64,000 bases of DNA from Pontibacter burrus (GCF_010686685.1 NZ_JAAGWD010000011.1:1-64000); one strand, 5' to 3'; positions 35,137 through 43,460 are shown, numbered from the stretch's first letter. A program made the numbers and translations. The notes: generated by a model from the letters alone, not told the origin.

Positions 35137-35316
35137 ATGAAAAAGCCTATTTTTATGTTAATGGCAGCAGGATTATTTACATTCGCTTCCTGCGACTCAC
35201 CTGCTGAGAACCGTGCAGAAGACAATGCAGAACAAATGGAAGATAATGCTGAGCAAGCAGCTGATGATATGGAAGATGCTGCCGATGATATGACAGATAC
35301 TACTGAAGTTATGTAA
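35137..35316 (+). CDS. Tiny acidic lipoprotein, second copy
   Basis: A 59-residue gene read directly from the sequence. The signal MKKPIFMLMAAGLFTFASC gives a lipidated Cys19 and the mature part is an acidic repeat rich in Asp, Glu, Ala and Met (AEDNAEQMEDNAEQAADDMEDAADD). Signal length, cysteine position and acidity match the preceding gene, though the repeat units differ. It sits between two terminators and so seems to be transcribed on its own. Confidence 0.72.
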   Translation: MKKPIFMLMAAGLFTFASCDSPAENRAEDNAEQMEDNAEQAADDMEDAADDMTDTTEVM

Positions 35317-35329
35317 TTCTAGCATCTAA

Positions 35330-35363
35330 CTAAAAAGGCGACCTAATAAGGTCGCCTTTTTAG
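35330..35363. terminator. Bidirectional terminator
   Basis: CTAAAAAGGCGACC (35330-35343) pairs perfectly with GGTCGCCTTTTTAG (35350-35363). T runs on both strands suit the convergent genes on either side. Confidence 0.88.
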
Positions 35364-35364
35364 T

Positions 35365-35934
35365 TTAAGCACCCAGCCGGCGCTGCATCAGGTTTTTGAG
35401 TAAGGCAAACAGGCGTTTAGGTGGCAGCGTACGCCAGTTTACCATCTCCAGCTTGCCGCCATAGTTCAGGTAATAATCCAGCCCATAGTTCTTCATTTCG
35501 CTGAGCACAAAATCCTGGAACCCGATGGCCACGATCCAGCCTTCTTCCACGTCCTCAAACCATTCTTCGTAGTAAGAATCGTCGGAGCCGTGGAAGTTAA
35601 ACACATTCTCACCTATCAGGATAAAGTGCTTAATACCTTCGTTTACCATCGGGTCTATAACGTTACGTTTCAGTTTCATAATGTCGTTGTTGAGCGCATC
35701 ATTCCACTCGCCTATAAACTCGATAATGGCAAAGCCAAGCTCATAGTCGGCAAAAAGGATCTTCAGAAACAGCGTCTCTGATTCAATATCGTCCCATTGC
35801 GGGTGTATGTAGTAGCCATAAATGGTATTAGTATACTGCGACAGGCTGTTTTCAGCACCAAATAGCGGCGAGCGCGGGTCTTCAGAAGCAGTGTATAGTT
35901 CCAGCCAGTTATAAAAAGGCTCAATTGTATGCAT
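35365..35934 (-). CDS. Hypothetical protein
   Basis: A 189-residue soluble protein I cannot assign. It is rich in tyrosine and tryptophan and in acidic residues, has no signal peptide or membrane helix, and reads as alpha/beta with segments such as LFADYELGFAIIEFIGEWNDAL and IKHFILIGENVFNFHGSDDSYYEEW. It stands alone between the small lipoproteins and a divergent exported protein. The reading frame is long and its composition coding-like, so it is very probably real. Confidence 0.75.
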   Translation of the reverse strand: MHTIEPFYNWLELYTASEDPRSPLFGAENSLSQYTNTIYGYYIHPQWDDIESETLFLKILFADYELGFAIIEFIGEWNDALNNDIMKLKRNVIDPMVNEGIKHFILIGENVFNFHGSDDSYYEEWFEDVEEGWIVAIGFQDFVLSEMKNYGLDYYLNYGGKLEMVNWRTLPPKRLFALLKNLMQRRLGA

Positions 35935-36021
35935 AAACAGAAAATCGGGTCGTTAGATAAAATAACACAGGTTAGAACATAAAATCAGCCGCTCCTGTTC
36001 ATGGAATATACTAATGGTTTA

Positions 36022-36031
36022 AACTATAGTT
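36022..36031. repeat. AACTATAGTT palindrome in a divergent gap
   Basis: Exact copy in the intergenic region between the 35934 gene start and the 36126 gene start. Confidence 0.9.
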
Positions 36032-36125
36032 GTATCAGTTAAGTATAGACTAAAAATAAAAAACTTACAGCATATAAACCCGAAATTATGCCGGTGCCTG
36101 CCGGTAATTTACCCTTATCCGCGTT

Positions 36126-37205
36126 ATGTTGCCACGTAAACTATACTTTGTTTTTTTGCTCCTGCTTTTACTGGCCCACCCCGTGCTGGCCTCTAAACCA
36201 GATTACATAAAAGTTTACCACCCTGTGGTGCACGAAGCCGAAATGCTGGTGCTGAGCAAAGATTATAAAGCTGCTCTGAATAAATACAGACAGGCTTTTG
36301 ATGCTGTGAACGAGCCCTTTGCCCGCGACTACTATAATGCTGCTGTATGTGCCGTACTGGCCGAAGATCAGAAACAGACATTAGACTTATTGGAAAAGCT
36401 GGTGCTGAAAGGAGTAGAGTTGCCTTACCTGGAGAAGCAGGAGGTGTTTAAAGGTCTGCATGAGACCAAGGCCTGGAAAAAATTTGTTAAGCACTATCCC
36501 AAAAACCGTAAGAAGTTCAGTCACCGCGCCGATCTGGATCTGAGAGCCGACCTGGATGAACTGTATGCCCGCGACAGGTATTTCAGATTTGCTGAAGGCG
36601 GGTTGCGCGTTTATGCGGATACGCTCCGTAAGATCGAGAACGAGAACGTGGATATCCTGCTTCGTACCATCGTAAAACGTGGCTACCCGGGCGAACGGCT
36701 TATTGGCGTAGGCGATACAATTGAGCAGTTGCCACGCTTCAGCATTGTGATAGAACGGCAGACTAAAGCAAAGAAAGGCTTTGATTTTGCACCTATATTG
36801 CAAGAGGCAGTGCAGCAGGGTAACTTGTTGCCGCAGGCAGCAGCCTATTTAATGGAAGCCCAGCAGGGCCAGCGAAACTATAGAACAATAGCTCTTGTAA
36901 AAGTATCCTGCACAAACCGGAAAGATTGTGAAGGCAATAAAAAACTAAAGCTGCTGAATAAGTACCTGGTAGAGAAAGTAAGCAATAAAGAAGAAGCTAA
37001 CATTAATGCTCGCCGCACCGCTCTAGGGCTTGAGCCATTAGCCGACTACCGTAAAAAAGTACTCTATAGTTTGCAGGACAACCGTTTTAAGTTTGCCAAT
37101 ACCTGGTCCGTTAAGCATTATGTAGTGCCTAGCAGAGATGCTGCTGAAGTACTGACCGAGGGACATGAAATAGCAGATACTGCCTTATTTGCAGAAGAAC
37201 TATAG
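36126..37205 (+). CDS. Exported hypothetical protein
   Basis: A 359-residue protein with a signal peptide (LYFVFLLLLLLAHPVLA, cut about residue 22). Residues 25-115 resemble two TPR-like helical pairs (LVLSKDYKAALNKYRQAFDAV, YYNAAVCAVLAEDQKQTLDLLEKL). The rest has no motif I know. It resembles unannotated proteins of Cytophagales. Its stop codon TAG is part of an exact AACTATAGTT palindrome, and murQ converges on it 4 bases later. Confidence 0.75.
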   Translation: MLPRKLYFVFLLLLLLAHPVLASKPDYIKVYHPVVHEAEMLVLSKDYKAALNKYRQAFDAVNEPFARDYYNAAVCAVLAEDQKQTLDLLEKLVLKGVELPYLEKQEVFKGLHETKAWKKFVKHYPKNRKKFSHRADLDLRADLDELYARDRYFRFAEGGLRVYADTLRKIENENVDILLRTIVKRGYPGERLIGVGDTIEQLPRFSIVIERQTKAKKGFDFAPILQEAVQQGNLLPQAAAYLMEAQQGQRNYRTIALVKVSCTNRKDCEGNKKLKLLNKYLVEKVSNKEEANINARRTALGLEPLADYRKKVLYSLQDNRFKFANTWSVKHYVVPSRDAAEVLTEGHEIADTALFAEEL

Positions 37206-37207
37206 TT
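37198..37207. repeat. AACTATAGTT palindrome over a stop codon
   Basis: Exact copy containing the stop codon of the 36126 gene (…GAA CTA TAG TT) and reaching to 2 bases before the convergent murQ end. Confidence 0.9.
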
Positions 37208-37209
37208 TC

Positions 37210-38025
37210 TTACTCCTGCGTGCCGTTGCGGTAGGCTTCTATAGCGGCGCGCACACTTCCGAATTTCTGCAACATAGCAGCAGCTTCAGGCCGGCCTAAC
37301 TGTAGTTCTTCCATTATCATGCGGGTACCGCGGTCTACCAGCTTCAGGTTTGATAGTTGCATATCTACCATCTTATTGCCTTTTACGCGCCCCAGCCGAA
37401 TCATAGTAGATGTGGTAAGCATGTTAAGGACAAGCTTTTGTGCTGTGCCGGCTTTCATGCGGGTGCTGCCGGTTACAAACTCAGGTCCGGTAATAACCTC
37501 TACAGGATAATCGGCTTGTGCAGCAACGGCGCTGTCTGCATTGCAAACTATACAGCCGGTTGCTATACCATGTTCGCGGCAGGTTTTAAGACCTCCGATC
37601 ACATACGGGGTGCGGCCGGATGCAGCAATGCCAACCACAATGTCCTTATCTGTTATGTTATGCTCCAGCAGGTCTTTCCAGGCCTGTTCCTCATCGTCTT
37701 CGGCAAACTCAACTGCTTTCCGGATCGCTGTATCGCCGCCAGCTATCAGGCCAATAACCATCCCGTGAGGCACTCCATATGTAGGCGGGCACTCTGACGC
37801 ATCTACTACACCCAACCTGCCACTGGTGCCGGCCCCAATATAAAATAACCGGCCTCCCTGCTGCAGACGCTCTACAGTTGCATTTACCAGTTTCTCCAGC
37901 TGTGGAATTGCTTCTTCTACAGCCAGGGGCACTGATTTATCTTCCTGGTTAATGCTTTCCAGCAGCTGGCGTACTGGCATTTGCTCCAGGCTGTTGTAGT
38001 TCGATGCTGATTCGGTAGTAGACAC
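37210..38025 (-). CDS. murQ: N-acetylmuramic acid 6-phosphate etherase
   Basis: MurQ cleaves the lactyl ether of N-acetylmuramic acid 6-phosphate to give GlcNAc 6-phosphate in wall recycling. A SIS sugar-phosphate fold is shown by FYIGAGTSGRLGVVDASECPP (about 61-81), with Glu78 equivalent to the catalytic Glu83 of E. coli MurQ. A second acidic residue lies near 109 in AEDDEE. The C-terminal helical part, from about residue 185, holds GSTRMKAGTAQKLVLNM. The 271 residues are slightly shorter than E. coli. The upstream neighbour is a sugar kinase, forming a logical pair. Confidence 0.95.
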   Translation of the reverse strand: MSTTESASNYNSLEQMPVRQLLESINQEDKSVPLAVEEAIPQLEKLVNATVERLQQGGRLFYIGAGTSGRLGVVDASECPPTYGVPHGMVIGLIAGGDTAIRKAVEFAEDDEEQAWKDLLEHNITDKDIVVGIAASGRTPYVIGGLKTCREHGIATGCIVCNADSAVAAQADYPVEVITGPEFVTGSTRMKAGTAQKLVLNMLTTSTMIRLGRVKGNKMVDMQLSNLKLVDRGTRMIMEELQLGRPEAAAMLQKFGSVRAAIEAYRNGTQE

Positions 38026-38064
38026 TCGTATTAATTATGAATTTAGAATTATGAATTAGGCCGA

Positions 38065-38074
38065 AACTATAGTT
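38065..38074. repeat. AACTATAGTT palindrome at the nagK-like stop
   Basis: Exact copy whose last base is the last base of the minus-strand kinase stop codon. Confidence 0.9.
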
Positions 38075-38946
38075 TATTCATTGTTGGGTGCCCCAGACTT
38101 CTGTAGTAATTCCTGGTGGTATTTAATCAGACCTTCGCTCGGGCTTTGGATGATCGTACCGACCCGCAGACCATATTTTTTAGCTGCCGTTTTCAGGATG
38201 TCGGAAAAGTAGTAGGCAATGGAGCCAACAAAGTTTACAGGTAGCTCATCATGTCCGTCGTATTTAACCACATGCCTGTCAAAGAACAGCTCAAAGTTCT
38301 CGAAGATCATCTCTTTTATAACCGGATGCTTGCGCTTGTCGTGCATAAATTTGGCAAAGGTAGCCACATACCGGCTCGGGACTTCAGCGCTATAAAGGGT
38401 ATCCAGGAAAGTGTCTTTTGAGAGCTGATAGGTGTTTTTAAGCGATTTTGCCAACTCTTCGGGCAGTTCACGGTAAAAGTAAGCCCGAAGCAGGAGCTTG
38501 CCTAAGTAAGCACCGCTGCCCTCGTCGCCCAGCAAAAATCCCAGCGATGGCACATTGTCTATTATCTTGTTGCCATCATAAAGGCAGGTGTTCGATCCGG
38601 TGCCTAGAATGCATGCAATGCCTGGCTTGTGGCCGCAGACTGCGCGAGCTGCACTCAGCAGGTCATGGTCAACGTGTATGTCGCTTTGCGGGAACAGGCG
38701 TGCCAGCGCATCAGAAACCCGCTTGTTACGCTCGGGTGAACTACAGCCTGCACCGTAAAAGTAGATAGCTGAAGGAGCTTTTTCTTTCAGCTGCGGCAGC
38801 AACGATTTTTCCAGTTCGGTGTATATGTCGTCGCTCTCCTGATACATAGGGTTAAAGCCAATAGTCTGCACATTTTGCAATACATCAGTAGTATTTAATG
38901 TATTCCAGTCTGTTTTGGTAGAACCGCTATCTGCAATAAGAACCAT
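38074..38946 (-). CDS. BadF/BadG-type N-acetylglucosamine kinase
   Basis: A sugar kinase of the ASKHA fold, 290 residues. It begins with the phosphate-1 motif ILIADSGSTKTDW (about 2-14), has IACILGTGSNTCL (about 110) as phosphate-2 and a GDEGSGAYLGK segment near 140. Members phosphorylate GlcNAc (NagK) and MurNAc. Sitting beside murQ suggests it feeds recycled amino sugars into the cell. Substrate preference is inferred from the neighbour. The start codon is the ATG at 38946. Confidence 0.88.
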   Translation of the reverse strand: MVLIADSGSTKTDWNTLNTTDVLQNVQTIGFNPMYQESDDIYTELEKSLLPQLKEKAPSAIYFYGAGCSSPERNKRVSDALARLFPQSDIHVDHDLLSAARAVCGHKPGIACILGTGSNTCLYDGNKIIDNVPSLGFLLGDEGSGAYLGKLLLRAYFYRELPEELAKSLKNTYQLSKDTFLDTLYSAEVPSRYVATFAKFMHDKRKHPVIKEMIFENFELFFDRHVVKYDGHDELPVNFVGSIAYYFSDILKTAAKKYGLRVGTIIQSPSEGLIKYHQELLQKSGAPNNE

Positions 38947-38984
38947 AGTTTATCTTTTACTTTAATATTCTGCCAGTTGTGTTT

Positions 38985-39254
38985 TTACATTTGGCTGGAG
39001 TCTTCAGTACGGTATACCGAGTTTTTCACCAGTCCGATCACTTCAAATTTATCAAAAACATACTCAGTATGCGGGGCATCTTTTAATTCTTCGGTCAGGT
39101 CCTGGCCGGCCCAATGTTCGTAGTGGTTGCCGGTGCGCCATAACCTCGACTTCCTGACATCATAAATTACGCCTTTATACGCTACCCATACTTCATCCCG
39201 GTCCTGGCCATTACGCAGGGCTAGTTGTTGTAAGGTATATTCTGGTAAGCTCAT
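38985..39254 (-). CDS. Cytochrome b5-like haem/steroid-binding domain protein
   Basis: A free-standing cytochrome-b5-like domain of 89 residues. It matches the small bacterial group beginning YTLQQLA…, with VAYKGVIYDVRKSRLWRTGN and AGQDLTEELKDAPH. Candidate axial ligands are His44 or His47 and His62. It has no signal peptide, so it is cytosolic. Partners are unknown. It lies in a run of short minus-strand genes after the kinase. Confidence 0.8.
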   Translation of the reverse strand: MSLPEYTLQQLALRNGQDRDEVWVAYKGVIYDVRKSRLWRTGNHYEHWAGQDLTEELKDAPHTEYVFDKFEVIGLVKNSVYRTEDSSQM

Positions 39255-39391
39255 TTTATTGATTTGAAAATTTTGGAATTTGAAGATGATAAAGAGAATC
39301 TAGTGCTATGGTTTAAATTATAGTTGCAAACTATAGCAACCTCACAAAGTAAAGTACCTTAGATTTTTTGTGCATCTCCAAATCTGTAAAG

Positions 39392-40549
39392 TTACCCAAT
39401 TCTTGCCTGGGTTAAAATCCAGCGGTTAGGTACTTCGCCGTTTGTGGCCTGCAGGTAATCTTCGTAGCTGCATGGTACTATGTGCGGCAGTTTGCCTTCC
39501 GTAAGCGACTCCACTTCCATCCACCACTTTTCACTCTGCTTACTTTTGTAGAATACCATGCGGTCGGGGTTCTCGTTAAAGGCTACCGCGTATTTTGTAA
39601 ACTGGCTGCTGGTGAAAATAAGCTCGTTTTTGCGGTGGTAAAAGCCCTCAATAAAATACCAGATCATGGTCGCGATGGTCATGGAGGTCATGTCGCGGGT
39701 ATCGAGGGCAGGGTTATACGCGTAAATTCCCAGTGAGGTCAGGTTGTCGTTCAGGCCGGCGTACCAGCATAGCTGGCAGGCTTCTTCGCCGGTCAGGCCA
39801 AAGGGGTTAGCAGGCTCATAGCCCGGCGCGTCCTGGTGGCGGATGGCGGAAATATCTATAGTTAGCAGGTCGGCCTGGCGCACTACCGGCTCCATTTCCT
39901 GCACATGCTTATGCACTTCGCCTACGCGGTAGGCTTCAAAATGTAGCTTTTCGAGGGTAGCCATTACCTCCGGCTCTACCAGGTACGACTGATATCCTAT
40001 CTGGCCCAGGCTGAATAGATAGTTTGGCTCATGCATCAGGATCTGGCGCAGCTGTTTCTTGTTCGGCGTGGCATCCATGTCTTCGTCCATGTCCACGCTA
40101 CTGTCTACAGTTACCATGTTCACTACACGCTCCAGGTGCTCGTAGCCCATAAACTGGCCATATTCCAGGTCGTGCGAGCCACCTATAATTACCGGTATGG
40201 TATTGTGTGAGATCAGCACTTCCACAATTTCTTTTATGCGCAAGTAGGTGTCTTCTAAAGTAATGCCAGGGCGCAGGTTACCCAGGTCTACTACTTTGCA
40301 GCTGCCGGTACCTTTGGTAAGGGTGTATAGTTTTTTGCGTACGGCACGGGCAGGGGCCAAGGCTGGCTCAGGGTTGTCGGTAAGGCCGCTTCCACGCATT
40401 TCGTTTACACCAAACAGTGCTATATCGGCAGAGCGCCAGTCCGGGAACTTGCTTACAAAGCGATTTATGTAGGCGCCCATAGTGCGGGGCTTGTTTAAAG
40501 CGGCAAAAATATCTTCGTTCAGCGGCTCAAAAAAAATCGACAGGTTCAT
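39392..40549 (-). CDS. Arginase/formimidoylglutamase-family protein with altered metal ligands
   Basis: A ureohydrolase-fold protein of 385 residues. I start at the ATG at 40549 (MNLSIFFEPLNEDI); an extended frame upstream is hydrophobic, non-homologous and overlaps the promoter region. The three metal motifs are present but changed: GGSHD at 123-127 keeps the histidine, DSSVD at 149-153 has serine where the canonical DAHxD has histidine, and DIS at 232-234 has serine in place of the second aspartate of DxD. Conserved DLxYG-type folding suggests a stable, perhaps non-hydrolytic, relative. Substrate unknown. Confidence 0.82.
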   Translation of the reverse strand: MNLSIFFEPLNEDIFAALNKPRTMGAYINRFVSKFPDWRSADIALFGVNEMRGSGLTDNPEPALAPARAVRKKLYTLTKGTGSCKVVDLGNLRPGITLEDTYLRIKEIVEVLISHNTIPVIIGGSHDLEYGQFMGYEHLERVVNMVTVDSSVDMDEDMDATPNKKQLRQILMHEPNYLFSLGQIGYQSYLVEPEVMATLEKLHFEAYRVGEVHKHVQEMEPVVRQADLLTIDISAIRHQDAPGYEPANPFGLTGEEACQLCWYAGLNDNLTSLGIYAYNPALDTRDMTSMTIATMIWYFIEGFYHRKNELIFTSSQFTKYAVAFNENPDRMVFYKSKQSEKWWMEVESLTEGKLPHIVPCSYEDYLQATNGEVPNRWILTQARIG

Positions 40550-40774
40550 GTGTAATGCTGCTTTTATAGTACGGCTGCCATAGTTGTAAGGGCTTATAGT
40601 TACGAAACCGGATAGCGTATAATATGGCACTCTAAATATAAGCCTAAATAAATATTTTGTGCGGCTGAAAGTAGCGTAAATGAAAAAAAATAAGTAAAAT
40701 GCACTAACAAAGGCCTGTAACAGGCTTCCCTGTTCTGCAGATGCAGCAAGCAACCTTAATCAAACTACACTAAC

Positions 40775-42538
40775 ATGAGTATCACCCGTACTATTGATCT
40801 GTTGTCGCACCAGCTGGAGAATTACCCGCAACCTGATTGCCTTGTATCCAAAGTGAACGGGCAGTGGGTAAAGTATAGTACCCAGGATGTGCAGAACATG
40901 GCAAACCTTATGAGCCTTGGCCTGCTGAAGCTGGGCATCGGTAAAAACGACAAGGTCGCCATCATCTCCTTTAACCGGCCAGAATGGGTTTTTGCTGATT
41001 TTGGTATCCAGCAGATTGGTGCTATTAGTGTGCCGATGTACCCGACTATAACCGTAGAGGACTACCGCTACATTTTTAACGATGCTGAGGTAAAGGCCAT
41101 CTTCGTATCCGACAGCGAACTATACAACAAAGTAGTTGCTGCCACTGATGGTATGGATAGCGTAAAGGAGATCTATACGTTTGATGAGGTGCATGGCGCC
41201 AAACACTGGAGCGAAATAGTGGAAATGGGCAAGCAGTCTGACCAGGCAGATGAGTTGAATCAAATGCGTGCTTCTGTTGCCCCTGACGATACCTTAACCA
41301 TTATCTATACTTCCGGCACGACCGGCAACCCGAAAGGCGTGATGCTTACCCATGATAACCTGGTGAGCAATGTGCAGGGTACTGTGCCTTACGTACCGGT
41401 AAATAACACCCACCGCGCGCTTAGTTTCCTGCCGCTCTGCCATATTTTTGAGCGCATGCTGTTGTATCTATACATGCGTATGGGGGTATCTATTTACTAT
41501 GCCGAAAGCATAGAGAAAGTAGCCGATAACCTGAAAGAAGTACAGCCGCACGTATTTACCACTGTTCCACGTCTGCTCGAGAAAGTTTATGACAAGATCG
41601 TGGCAAAAGGTATGGAGCTGACTGGTGTTAAGCGTAAGCTATTTTTCTGGGCACTGGAGCTTGGCCTTAAATATGATACTCAAACAGACCAGGGCTGGTG
41701 GTACAACAAACAACTGGAACTGGCAAATAAGCTTATCTTCAGTAAGTGGCGCGAGGCCCTAGGGGGTAACGTAATTGCCATCGTTTCAGGTGGTGCGGCA
41801 CTGCAGCCACGCCTGGCGCGTGTGTTCTGGTCGGCCAACATCCGGGTAATGGAAGGTTATGGCTTAACAGAAACTTCGCCGGTAATATCTGTAAACCGTT
41901 TTGAGCCTGAAAACAACATGATCGGGACAGTAGGGTTGCCTATAGATGGTGTAGAAGTGAAAATCTCGGAAGAGGATGGTGAAATTCTAACCCGCGGACC
42001 GCACGTAATGAAGGGCTACTATAAGCGCGACGACCTGACTGCTGAAGTAATTGACAGCGATGGCTGGTTCCATACCGGTGATATCGGGGAGATGGTGAGT
42101 GGTAAGTACCTGAAAATTACTGACCGTAAGAAAGAGATCTTTAAAACTTCGGGTGGTAAGTACGTTGCTCCGCAGCCTATCGAGAATAAATTGAAGGAAT
42201 CGGTAGTGATAGAGCAGGTTATGATTGTGGGTGAAGGGCAGAAGTATGCCGCTGCACTTATCGTTCCGTCGTTCCTTGGCCTGCAGGACTGGTGCCAGCA
42301 CAAAGGAATTTCATATACTTCTGATGCCGAAATGATCAGAAAGCCGGAGGTTCTGGATAAGTTTCAGCGCGAGATCGATAAAGCAAACCAGGGACTGGCG
42401 CAGTACGAAACCATCAAGAAGTTTACGCTTATCCCAAACATGTGGACCGTAGAAACCGGTGAACTAACGCCAACCCTGAAAGTGAAGCGTAAAATCATCA
42501 GCGCAAACTATAGAAAAGAGATCGATAGCATGTTTTAA
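40775..42538 (+). CDS. fadD: Long-chain acyl-CoA synthetase (AMP-dependent)
   Basis: Activates fatty acids to acyl-CoA with ATP, the entry step to beta-oxidation and lipid synthesis. The adenylate-forming signature is TIIYTSGTTGNPKGVMLTH (about 175-193), followed by the acyl-pocket motif YGLTETSPVI near 364 and the TGDIGE / RKKEIFKTSGGKY segment near 430-460, with the hinge lysine in the C-domain. The 587 residues are typical of the ACSL-type forms. Beta-oxidation genes follow further along. A hairpin terminator follows immediately. Confidence 0.93.
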   Translation: MSITRTIDLLSHQLENYPQPDCLVSKVNGQWVKYSTQDVQNMANLMSLGLLKLGIGKNDKVAIISFNRPEWVFADFGIQQIGAISVPMYPTITVEDYRYIFNDAEVKAIFVSDSELYNKVVAATDGMDSVKEIYTFDEVHGAKHWSEIVEMGKQSDQADELNQMRASVAPDDTLTIIYTSGTTGNPKGVMLTHDNLVSNVQGTVPYVPVNNTHRALSFLPLCHIFERMLLYLYMRMGVSIYYAESIEKVADNLKEVQPHVFTTVPRLLEKVYDKIVAKGMELTGVKRKLFFWALELGLKYDTQTDQGWWYNKQLELANKLIFSKWREALGGNVIAIVSGGAALQPRLARVFWSANIRVMEGYGLTETSPVISVNRFEPENNMIGTVGLPIDGVEVKISEEDGEILTRGPHVMKGYYKRDDLTAEVIDSDGWFHTGDIGEMVSGKYLKITDRKKEIFKTSGGKYVAPQPIENKLKESVVIEQVMIVGEGQKYAAALIVPSFLGLQDWCQHKGISYTSDAEMIRKPEVLDKFQREIDKANQGLAQYETIKKFTLIPNMWTVETGELTPTLKVKRKIISANYRKEIDSMF

Positions 42539-42598
42539 ACTATTAACTATAGCTGTGTTATCTTTTAGCACAAGCTATAGATTGTTAAATCTTTTTTG

Positions 42599-42650
42599 TC
42601 ATCCTGAGGAGTCCTGTCTATAGTTCGGGACTTTTCAGGATGATTTTTTT
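42599..42650 (+). terminator. fadD terminator abutting the next start codon
   Basis: TCATCCTGA (42599-42607) pairs with TCAGGATGA (42635-42643) and inner AGTCC (42610-42614) with GGACT (42628-42632), with CTATAG in the loop and a T run to 42650. The next ATG is at 42651, so the hairpin leaves no room for a leader. Confidence 0.82.
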
Positions 42651-43250
42651 ATGAAACAAACTATAGCTGCCATGTTCAGATGTTCATTTGTTTTCTTAGC
42701 TCTACTTTGTTTTGCCTGTAAGGAGCAAAAACAAGACAAAATTATAGTTGCTGATGATTTTGAGCCAGAAGAAACTAAGGTGCAAAGCGAAATTCATTTC
42801 GAAAAGATTACTTTCTCTGTGATGCAAGGGTGGAATAATGAGGAATATGACAAAGACTATGAGATTCGCAAGGATGGTACTTTCAATTATCGGTTAAGAA
42901 ACCGGTATTGCTGTCCTATAAAAGCAAACTATACTGGTACACTAGACTCTTTAAGTATGAGTAAAGTACTTGCTGTGCTTGATTCGATTGATTTTAACAC
43001 CCTAAAGTTTGTGAATTATGATGAAGAGCATGCTTCATTCTTCTCTATTGCATTTACGATGTTTAATGGGGAAGTGCGATTTAGAGGTGCTCTTGATGCT
43101 AAAAATAAGGGTAAGATTAGGGAGCTAGTAGAAATAGTAGAAGCTCAGGAACTGAGGAAGAGCGGGAATCATAAGTTTAGCACTGCTAAAGATGTTATAA
43201 TTCCCCCGCCTAACTTTACGCCTAGCCAATCTTTACTCGATAGCTTATAA
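42651..43250 (+). CDS. Hypothetical lipoprotein
   Basis: A 199-residue lipoprotein with the signal MFRCSFVFLALLCFAC (lipidated cysteine about 23). The mature domain has EIRKDGTFNYRLRNRYCCPI and TGTLDSLSMSKVLAVLDS, resembling uncharacterised DUF6438-type domains of this phylum. I am not certain of the family. The annotated ATG at 42651 touches the fadD terminator; the ATG at 42672 would still give a full signal peptide and is the likelier start if the hairpin ends transcription. Confidence 0.68.
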   Translation: MKQTIAAMFRCSFVFLALLCFACKEQKQDKIIVADDFEPEETKVQSEIHFEKITFSVMQGWNNEEYDKDYEIRKDGTFNYRLRNRYCCPIKANYTGTLDSLSMSKVLAVLDSIDFNTLKFVNYDEEHASFFSIAFTMFNGEVRFRGALDAKNKGKIRELVEIVEAQELRKSGNHKFSTAKDVIIPPPNFTPSQSLLDSL

Positions 43251-43257
43251 CGATCAT

Positions 43258-43286
43258 AGCCCTCCCTCACCAGAAGGGCTTTTTTA
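43258..43286 (+). terminator. Terminator of the hypothetical lipoprotein gene
   Basis: AGCCCT (43258-43263) pairs with AGGGCT (43275-43280), followed by TTTTTTA. Confidence 0.7.
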
Positions 43287-43416
43287 TTAACGCCAACCAT
43301 AGTTTCAAAACTATAACCAGTCCCGCCTGTTAGTTAACTATAACTATGCTTGTATGGTATATAATTTAACCTCAGTGGTTGCGCTGAAGGCTAAAGTAAA
43401 TTTTTTGTTAAAAAGG

Positions 43417-43428
43417 TATGCAAGCATA
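43417..43428. promoter_or_regulatory. Inverted repeat, possible MarR operator
   Basis: TATGC AA GCATA, a 12-base inverted repeat lying just upstream of the -7 element of the MarR gene. Its place suggests autoregulation. Confidence 0.4.
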
Positions 43429-43439
43429 ACAATTTTGTT

Positions 43440-43447
43440 TATATTTG
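43440..43447 (+). promoter_or_regulatory. Candidate -7 promoter element of the MarR gene (TATATTTG)
   Basis: Exact TAnnTTTG match 13 bases before the ATG at 43461, leaving a leader of only a few bases. Confidence 0.5.
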
Positions 43448-43460
43448 GTATACACCATGT

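Noticed and set aside
40550..40753. N-terminal extension of the arginase-like ORF
   Set aside because: The 68 extra residues are hydrophobic and non-homologous, and the real family N-terminus begins at the ATG at 40549.
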